Source of the DNA: Mesaphorura yosii | Taxonomy: Eukaryota; Arthropoda; Collembola; Poduromorpha; Tullbergiidae | Reading direction: 5' to 3' | Assembly: GCA_009869945.1 (NCBI GenBank) | Contig: WIXG01000018.1 | Coordinates: forward strand, 310,001 to 374,000 | DNA: 64,000 bases | Shown: piece after piece, positions 55,601 through 64,000 of the stretch | Numbering within the stretch: the first letter of the stretch is position 1 | Layout of the letters: each line of letters begins with the position of its first letter | The notes under the pieces: generated by a model | What the model saw: only the letters and a program-made list of their open reading frames with translations | What the model was told of the DNA's origin: nothing | Databases searched by the model: none | Program-made: the position numbers and the translations under genes

Positions 55601-58064
55601 ACGCCCGTTTCCCGGCTCCATTCTGAGCAAGACATTATCTTCTGCCTGCGGACTGCGGAGGATTAGAAATCGGGCGTACGGGTTGCGGCCGCTGGTTAAA
55701 CTCTTATTTGTCTACTCCGTTCAACTTACAAGTTAATCTTATTCATGTTTAATCATTTATGAATTAGAAAGTTTAGCGTGCACAATAGCAGCGCTGCAGC
55801 AGGAGCGAGAGGCTCATAATGACTTCATGCTTCCCTTGGTTATAGTATACTCAATCATTTTTCAGAGGAATACTTTTTTGTTCTTAATCTCGTAATATGT
55901 AAAGTTCAGTTGTCTTGGCCAAGTTACTCGAGTGCTGCCAGTCAGAGCCATAGCCAAAGCTAAGCCATAGCTGCGTAGTTCCCGACATTTTTGCTCATTT
56001 AGCAACTGTGTTTTATGGCATTTGTTTCGGGACGTACTTTTCGCATTAACTTTCACTTGATATTTCTCATCATCTCATTCTCAATCAGCAATTCTCTGCT
56101 GTATTCTTTCTCATTATCCGCTAAACTGGAACAGTTCTACTGCACGGCCGTGCAACTCCCTGCTCGCATTTGCAATTTTGAGTTTGAGACCTTTGAAGTC
56201 TGCTTTACTTTATAGTTTAACTTCATTATGGTCATGAAAGTGTGTTGGGCCATTTGTGTAGTGTTCTGTCGCATAGTGTTGTTTCATGCTGTGCGAGTGA
56301 TAATTACACTATCAAGTAGCGTTGTGTTTCTTTGCCGCTGACATGTACAGTCTCAAGGTTTTAAGAGATTAAAGAGGCTTTGGCTCTTTGATTGAAAACG
56401 AAAGAAACTACTTCAATCATTGTGTTGTGAAAGAAAACGGAGTGCGGTTCATTTCACCATTTGTTCATCGTCAACACGATTAGTATTTATAGTACTAGAC
56501 TCATTCAATAGAATGCGAGTGTAGCAGTATCAATCATGAAATCCCTCCGTCGCTGTTGTCCATGCAAGGGAACAACCGACTTTTCTTCATTATTCATTTC
56601 CGCTCGCATTTAGCAAGATCCGCACGAGACCGTGGCGCGAGTCAAAGCAGTCGTGCCAAGTACAAAGGAAAGAGCCAACACGATTATTTACATTAATACT
56701 CGTGCAACTAAGCAGTGAGCGCAATTCCGCTTATCCAGAAGAATAATAATGGCAATGAGTATTTTTGTATCTCGCTCAGACGAAAGCAGAGTCTTACGCT
56801 CTTGTTTCTACCTTATTATAAAATGGCACACGGGTTATCCAGCACGGCGACGGCAGCTACAGCTATGATGTGGTAGCATGTAGAGTAATAGTAATTCAGC
56901 CCAAGAAATATTGCAAGATGTTAATCTTTATGTCTAGTCGCATAAAAAGGAAAAGACATAAGAGTATGCCGGGCGGATGGAGAAGGCGAAAAATTCCGAT
57001 GCCAAGACGTGGCCCTGGCGAGTCCGGAATATAAGTCGGGTCCCAAATATAGAAAATTACTGTATTCATTTATCTCCGAAGGACTATTTCTTGCGTGTTC
57101 AACAGAAACTGCTGCCGCCTCATTCGAGGCAAACACAGCACAGTAAAAGGAAGCAAGATTTTGTGCTTAATGTAATCTTTTTAACCTTATATACCCAAAT
57201 TTATGGTGATCTATTTAGTTGCAGAGGCAGCAGCACCGCAGTAATATTAATACAACTGTTTAGTGCTTCGCATATTTTCATTTTTCTTATTCTTGTGAAA
57301 AGCGTTATACAGACATGATTTAAAATTTAATGAGCCAGGGTAACGATTTGCGGGATGGCTGGTTGAGACTCGCACGGCGTTTTCGACTCGGTTCTTGAGG
57401 CTAGTGACCCAAGTAATGGCCGCGGCTCGGATGAATACTGTAAACAAAGAGGCTTCAGTTTCGCAGTTACAATAACCTTCGAAACTGAGTTCTCTTTGCT
57501 GCACAGTTTCTCCGTCCAATATTATGCTATTCCAACATTGGGGCATTGCCTAGGGATTAATTAATTGAATAAGTCGATGAAGTGGCATCTAACGAATGAG
57601 CGAGGAATGCACTCAAGAATTATTTCAATTATTGTATGCCTAAAATTCATGATTCGTGATTGTCTGATTCCTTTCAGTAACTACGTGTGCTACTTGATTT
57701 ATGTGCTTACGTAATTTGATCAATTGCCTATTGATTTATATCGCGAACATAACACACCCAGATCGAAGTGGCAGCAGCCGGCTCTCCACGACAGGTGTAA
57801 TGAATAGGAATTAATCTGATACGTACGTGTACATAATGCCAATAAATCATCATAACTCGTCTCTACAAATTAGAAAAGTAAACTCGATAGTCTCTTTCTC
57901 TGTTCTGCAGCATAGGAGTGCAACACAACTAGAAAACTTGCAACATAAACTTTGCGCTGTAATTGGCTCATTTCAAGTGTGCAGGCAGAATAGGCTAACT
58001 TCTATTTCTGGAAAGTCGAAAGTTTGCTCGTTCGTAGGTCAGACTGACTGGTCAGATTGATTTA

Positions 58065-58280
58065 TTGTGCAAAGAGTGCACTTTCAACACACAACTCGCA
58101 AGCAACTTTAAATCTAAATATTTCTTCACTAAACACGGAAACATAAAACTTCAAGACGCATTCGAGTGCGAAGTGATTCGAGTGATGCCGCTGAGGTCAG
58201 TACTAAAGTCAATTGGTATAAATCAAGCATTACCACATGAACAGACACTGCACAAGTTCACGGACGACCAGCTGCCTTAA
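58065..58280 (+). other. Open frame with degenerate zinc-finger-like start
   Basis: A 71-codon frame begins CKECTFNTQLASNFKSKYFF and TKHG. The spacing C-x2-C-x12-K-x5-H mimics a C2H2 finger of the CxxCxFxTxxASNLKxHxxTKHG kind, but the first zinc-binding His is Lys. The rest has no recognisable motif and ends in TAA. An in-frame TAG upstream coincides with a possible acceptor (gttcgtag) at 58037. It may be a finger relic, an exon fragment or a chance match. Confidence 0.12.
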
Positions 58281-58282
58281 AA

Positions 58283-58462
58283 TTAAATTGTGCTTGTATT
58301 CGCTTTTGTTGCGAGTATCGAGTTGACGGTTGGGACGTTGAACTCAAATTTTAAGGATTGTTGACGATCGTTCCATGTTGGCCGAGGCGGCCTTTTGATG
58401 CGGTGGCCATGAGTGCATACAAGTGAGGCGGTTAAAAGTAAGAGGTAACATTTCCAAAGCAT
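58283..58462 (-). CDS. Hypothetical small secreted protein
   Basis: A 59-codon minus-strand ORF starts MLWKCYLLLLTASLVC, a convincing signal-peptide-like N-terminus. It continues THGHRIKRPPRPTWNDR, with a Lys-Arg pair that could be a processing site, and ends in TAA. No family is recognised. The frame is also open upstream of this ATG, so the start is a guess based on the signal-like sequence. Short hydrophobic starts arise by chance, so this is a weak call. Confidence 0.17.
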   Translation of the reverse strand: MLWKCYLLLLTASLVCTHGHRIKRPPRPTWNDRQQSLKFEFNVPTVNSILATKANTSTI

Positions 58463-61400
58463 TCGCCTATTCGCGTTTGTAAACTCTTGAAACGGTATAT
58501 TATAATAATATATGGACAAAGTTTGCCCTGCCATTTTAAAGTTGAGTTGAAAAAGCGGACCATGTTTGGAGTACGCCATGTTTTATCATTCATCACTGGT
58601 CGTGGACGGCACGTGTTAAACTGAAAGCAGATTTAGTTGGCTGGCCGGTGCGTTAGCTGGCAGGCGAGTGCGAAATGATTCGTAACGTGAATACACGAGT
58701 GCGAACGCAGCATTGCAGTTGGCATTGCCTTTTGCACAGATTAAGAGTTCTGCCCAAAACCTGAATCAGTCGTCGAGGTTGCAAAACTCATGCCTGGTAT
58801 CATAAAGCATTTTCAGGAGATAAGCCGAAGACTTTTATTCTTTGGGAAAATTCTCCTGTTCACGTTTCACTTTCGTGTATCTCCCACGAGCCTCATCTCG
58901 TTTCTTTCGTTCTGTAGTACTGAAACCCTGCCTTCTGCATTGTCTTTTCTATGCCACACCACGCAGCAACTGAAATGCCAAACACACCGACTGCAGTTGA
59001 CGCAGTCTCCACAAGTCTGAAGTCTTTGGATATGATTTCATCGAACCCATAAGATCGGTTCATACTCGTGCTCCGATCGGGATTCTTACATTCTTTGGCA
59101 ATCATTTATACGACATTACCACCTTCACACAGCAAGAATGGTGACGATGGTGGATAAGAAATGAGAAAAGGTGGTGAGAAAAGTGAGTGGTTAGAATTCT
59201 TATTGTGTCGCTCAAGTCTCTAGAGAACTGTCTTTGGACGTTTTACGGTTTGGTTACGAGAACAGTTAATACATTCCCGTAGGGCTTCATCCATTTGATT
59301 TTCTGCTGATTAAAGTGCATTCAGCAGCAAACTCACTTTAATTAATGAAACGAAGTTGAAAATGCTTCCCGGTGAAGCGATTGTTATTATCTTCATCGAT
59401 CCAGCTCACACTTCGGTGGCTTCCAACACTTTGACCGGCCGTGTGAACCTTCTCACGAGGCTGACCTACGCGAAGGGTGTCCTCACATATCACCAAAACT
59501 CAATTTTGCATTTTACACTTGACCATTAAAAGTTTAATGGCCCATTAAATTATTAGACATTCAATTTGTCTTTCATAAAGTGCTTTTAGCTTTCCGCAGG
59601 CACTTTCTGCTACGGAATTTGGTGAGTAAACAAGAATTGACAAATGGTCCATGATGGCCAGCATCCGCAGCCTCTCTGCGCTCCGGCTCCTTCTATCTCT
59701 GTGAAGTTTCATTCTTGCAAGAGTAATGGGTGAAAAATTGATTTCCTGATTGTTATCTTTGTGTCTGTCTGTGTATGGCGGAATACCTTTCCGGTTTCGC
59801 TGCTTTTATGAATTTCATGTTTCTCTTGTTCCACAATACATAATCGACTTCGTCCTTATTACACATCCGTGTATGCTAATGATAATGTTGGTTTGGGCCA
59901 ATACAACACATAATATCTTGGTACTTGTCCAGTTGAAGCAGTGTCTGGTAGAATATTCCGCCAAAGGATGCCTGAAGATTTCCTTCTTAAGATGAAGGAT
60001 GACAATTTTGCTTTCTCTGAAAGGAGGTAATACCAGAGATGCTAGAAAGGCAAAGGACGTCATTGTTGCGGTGGGAAGTTTGTGGTACGGAGAATTTTAC
60101 TCCAACTGCTTCCATTTTCCTTCAAACCGCAGTTACATGTCTGCCTTGCGATGCTCATCTGCAGTGGCAACTTCGATCTATGAAAGCATTGTTCGAAGAT
60201 TTTCCAATCCTACTCTCCATTGTTGGGACATAAATCACTGGCGGCTCTCTAAGGCAAGAGCAGAATCTCAGACGATGCCGTTCTCATCCATTCAAATTAC
60301 AGTCTTGCTGTGGTGGGCGAGTGAGCAAAAATGCAGAGTAGAGTTGCCACATTGCGTCGCGTAACCCGATAATATAAACTCGCGGCGCACAAAATTCGAT
60401 TAAAGATTTCATAATTCCTTTCCTTGCAGAGATTTTCCTATGAAAGCACAGCGTACAATCTTGCACAAGAGTCAAAATTGTAGTAACCTATTTGCACTGC
60501 TGGAATGACTAAACTTTCTCCTCGTTTTAATCAAAGCAAAGTTTCTTTGTTATTCATCCAACCGAAAAAACGTCATTTTTAACTAATTTGGAACTCACGC
60601 ACTAACGAGCCGGGCCGGGAACTCCTAATGCGATAAAACCCAAACCGATTAAATGGAGGTTACCGTTCAGTAAAGAATTGCTTTGCATAATTTGTTTTTG
60701 CAAGCGAGCAAGCCTTCGTACGTAAACAGATGTTAATAGGGAATAATATAGAGTTGTTTTCACGGTGGTTGTGTAGGACGACGTACTTGTGACTGCGTTG
60801 TGAATGAAGAATGAATGCCATTTTCAGAAGTTCCAACCAAACGAAATAGCTGCCACAGCACTGGAAGATCAATATTAATTTCCGGCTTGGGAGAGATCTA
60901 TGATGATGCCTGCGGTTTAATTTCATAAGACACCATATTCACGGAACGCTTCGCTTTGCTGCTCAAAGCATACTGTTTCCGAATAAGCGACTTACTTGTG
61001 CCCACGACAGACACAAGCCAGCTCACATTTTGCACTCTTATTTTAGAGCTCAATCTATGAAGTGCAAGTGGTTTAATCCTTTTGAAAAATGTGTGCTCAC
61101 GAGTGGAGCGGACTCGACCGCCTTGCTCCGTGTGTACCGTACATCTCCTCACAATCAATATTGTTACTGGTTGCTGGAGATCATTAACATTATCTTACGC
61201 GATGTCGATACATAAAGGCACTTCACGGAACGAGTCGTGAATCGTCACGTGGATCGGAGGAGAGTGGAAAAATGTTAGCTCTTCTCCATTCTTCTCTGCA
61301 ACCTGTTATTTCGTTCCTTTCTCTCTTTTCTGCTTCACCGTCGCAGTGAAAAAGAAAAGTTCAACTAAGCGAAAACATGAAGCACAAAATTGGCCTTTCT

Positions 61401-63222
61401 CTTCGCATCCACACACGAGAGCATGAGACACATTCTGGCTGGAATTCCTTTGAGGGAACCTGATTATGTACCTCTAACTGCGAGCAAGATTCTTCCTCCA
61501 TTCTAGTTACTACGTCATACAAATAATATTCTCTAATGGTATCTCTTATAAGTCATCTTGTTTGATCATCCAAGGGATCATCTAATATTTCATTCCTCCT
61601 CGTGCCTCGTCTTGTTCTCTTCCAGGCCGGCTTCGTTCTCCTTTACGCTTCAACTTCCTTCCTATTTCAGTGGCTCGTGATCCCAAAGCATTAAAGAATC
61701 GAATTTCAGAGTTAATAAAACCGGGATGGTTATAGGCGCAGTACGGCGAAGAACCAAGACAAAAATAAGAGGCAATTTCGCTCTCCGAAACCAGGTTACG
61801 CGTTATTCCGCATGCCAGACGCAATAATACGAGCCTTAAATAATGTAATAATTCCTAGTTCAGAAATACGAGAAAAGAATGCACTTGACAATATAACAAG
61901 GGTTCTTGGAAAGTAGGATGTCGTTATTATTGTCTTAGATGCTCTGCGCAGCTCTACTTTCTGCGTTGAGGAAAGTAGAGTTGGAAAAATTGCAATAAAT
62001 GTTAAGCTTTCCGCAAATATTTACAAAACATTTCCTGCTAACGTGTTTATAGTTGGAAGATAATAGCACACGACCCAACCAGGCATCCTGCCCACCTCAT
62101 TTATACTCATTCTGAGTGAAAGTTGGACGAACAGCCAGCAACCTCCTCATCCATTTCCTTGCCCTTACCTTTTCCTCTAGGTTTCCTTCAAATTGTAATT
62201 CTTCGTGACTGAAATTCGTAGTTGGTCAAACTTATCCGCTTTGCAGCCGAGAATGGTGTGGACGTTCGTGGTGGCTGCGGTGGAAATACAAAAACAGAAA
62301 CAAAATTGGCAGCTCAACTAACTTGTCTATTCTCATTCGCCTCCGTTTTCGTTTCGTACTTTCACTGTGAATTGTATCTGCGTCTGCATTGCACATCCAA
62401 ATGCGGCTCCTGCCTCGACTGTACTTGAAGATAAAAATGAATACTGTAGTACAGTGTACTTTCCATACAGTCGACTATTATCGTTATATTGCAGCTGCGA
62501 AGAATATCTTACCGAGTCTCTCGACCGCTTGCCTGGCTTGGGTCTGCAAGAGAAAGGCAACGAGTCTGGAAACAATTCGTGGCGCGTCACGCACGGTTTT
62601 ATAGTTTTAAGAGCTGGCAAAGAAATGAAGGAGAAAGCCCGCAAGACAGGGCAACTAAAACAAAAAACTGAAATCTGAGTGAGATCTGCGGACTCCAATG
62701 AAGGCGAAGTACAAAAACATAATGGCTTTAATGGAATGGTGCAATAGGGATGGCAGGACGAGGGCTTAGTGTGGAAATTGTGAGCCCAAGGAAAACATTG
62801 AAAAATGGAAAAAATTGGTTCTAGAACCAAGTCAAAGAACTTATGACTCATACGACTTCACGCTGTTACAGCAACTTTGTTTCACAAGGAAAATTCAACC
62901 CTTTTAAGTGGCATGTGAGAAAGCGGTTTGTCAGACCCGGCGCGATGCCACACTGAAATGACTGATATCGTATCTTGTGTCTACTTGAAAAAATCAGCAG
63001 TAGCAATTCGCAGTTTAAAAAGTTCCTGCGAAATAAAATGTGTGGTTTTGCGTTTGAAATCCAATCATTCTGAATAACACTAACAATGGTAAACAATAGC
63101 GGCTTCTGGTTACTCATATACGTGATGCAGGATATTAGTTTAACGTAAATGAGCACAAGTGGGTCTCAATTTGATCTCGCGCTTCACGAAATTCTGTGTA
63201 ATTAAAATCCAGTGTTGATGTA

Positions 63223-63240
63223 CGTATCGTATACGATACG
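63223..63240. repeat. Perfect 18-bp palindrome
   Basis: CGTATCGTATACGATACG is self-complementary over all 18 bases. It could be a dimeric protein-binding site or chance. No gene is adjacent. Confidence 0.6.
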
Positions 63241-64000
63241 ATGGAGTCAACTACCGAACATGGAAATGCTTCCAGCGAATGGAAGGTTCGTAATTAATTT
63301 CTGCGCCGAATTTTCAAGCGTGAAATTGTAAAGTGTTGTAAATTAAGGGAACGACATGAAAGAAGCATCAAAATATTCGGCGGGCGGGCTGTTTTCTGCG
63401 CATTCATTCGCAGTCAAGCACGTGAAGATAAATTCAAAATTCGGCAGCATCATCGCCTTTATCTCCATTTCTATGCTCATTGTCGTACGAAATTACAAAT
63501 TCAATTGCGACAAGTCAAAAATGAAGCTGTTCAGCACCTGTACTGCACGAGCACAGATGCTGGATAAAATATGGCGCGAGACAATGCTGGGCTTCAGCCA
63601 TCTTTTAAGTGGAATTGGATCTTGAAATATTAATAAAAGCCTGTCCAGTCTGGCTTTCACGCAAGTAAGCTTTTGTGGAGCAGAGACGAAAAGTTTCAAG
63701 AATAAAATATGTGATGTGATCAATTCCATTATACCATGCTCAAAAATATCTCCCACACTTGCACACTGCAATTTATTATCAGACTTTCAGTCCTCACACA
63801 CCGGTAATCGTATAATTCACGACCCGCTTGTGCAAATCCAATGTTGGCGTTCCAAGCATGCTTCCAAGAAGGAGTTTTCACATTCTTGGCAACATCTTGT
63901 GAAAGGTGACCTCATACTTAGCACTAGCACTTAACACAGCCTCATGTTACGTTGATATTGCTGCCTTTGCGCCCATTTGTCGCTACTTTCGGCCAAACAA

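Larger units (their letters stand above)
48301..64000. other. Unassigned region, possibly a long intron
   Basis: 15.7 kb with no recognised gene. If the exon at 48225 is real, at least part of this is its first intron. Items listed separately are an acceptor/donor-bounded frame at 52581, a zinc-finger-like frame at 58065, a small secreted-type ORF at 58283 and a palindrome at 63223. Other frames, including a 172-codon minus-strand frame at 62333-62851, show no family motif. Confidence 0.45.

Noticed and set aside
59999-60030. MTILLSLKG followed by gtaata, resembling the start of TM2 (TILLSL)
   Set aside because: Only six residues match, there is no acceptor in front, and the similarity ends at once.
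62333-62851. 172-codon minus-strand ORF, the longest in the window
   Set aside because: No domain, no splice context, cysteine- and serine-rich low-information sequence. Probably a chance frame.

Overview
This window looks like a gene-poor stretch of an animal nuclear genome, almost certainly arthropod. Composition is moderately AT-rich, introns are GT-AG, and the only clear gene is split into many small exons. No rRNA, tRNA, CRISPR array, transposase or reverse transcriptase could be supported.

The one firmly identified gene is on the + strand, from about 19.9 to 35.55 kb. It encodes a nicotinic acetylcholine receptor alpha subunit of the alpha7-like class. The closest match I can name is insect nAChR alpha6 (Drosophila Dalpha6), the class targeted by spinosyns. 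The exons give, in order, the extracellular ligand-binding domain with Cys-loop and vicinal-Cys loop C, TM1, the TM2 pore, TM3, a short cytoplasmic loop, TM4 and a stop at 35554. Every junction keeps frame, and several exon lengths (140, 45, 110, 195, 87, 110 nt) equal those I recall for the ancestral alpha7-type exons. The constant exons plus one choice per cassette give 481 residues downstream of the signal-peptide exon.

The gene is built for combinatorial splicing. Exon 3 (loop D) has two copies at 23868 and 25476. Exon 8 (TM2) has two copies at 30147 and 32216. Both duplications are hallmarks of alpha6. There is also a second full copy of exon 7 (loop C, TM1 and inner pore mouth) at 29545-29812, which I do not recall from described alpha6 genes. 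Each exon 7 copy is cut by its own short intron, at a different position and in a different phase, so the halves can pair only with their own partner. Short extra introns also split exon 4 (leaving a 19-nt microexon) and exon 8a (leaving an 18-nt microexon). Choosing one of each pair gives 2 x 2 x 2 = 8 predicted isoforms.

The signal-peptide exon is uncertain. The best candidate is at 1564-1657, with an alternative at 13376-13424. Between these and exon 2 I see no other supported gene. Downstream of 35.6 kb the window is mostly unassigned. Weak leads are a probable signal-peptide first exon of another + strand gene at 48225-48300, two zinc-finger-like fragments, an orphan strong splice acceptor at 38803, and a small secreted-protein-like ORF on the minus strand at 58283-58462.
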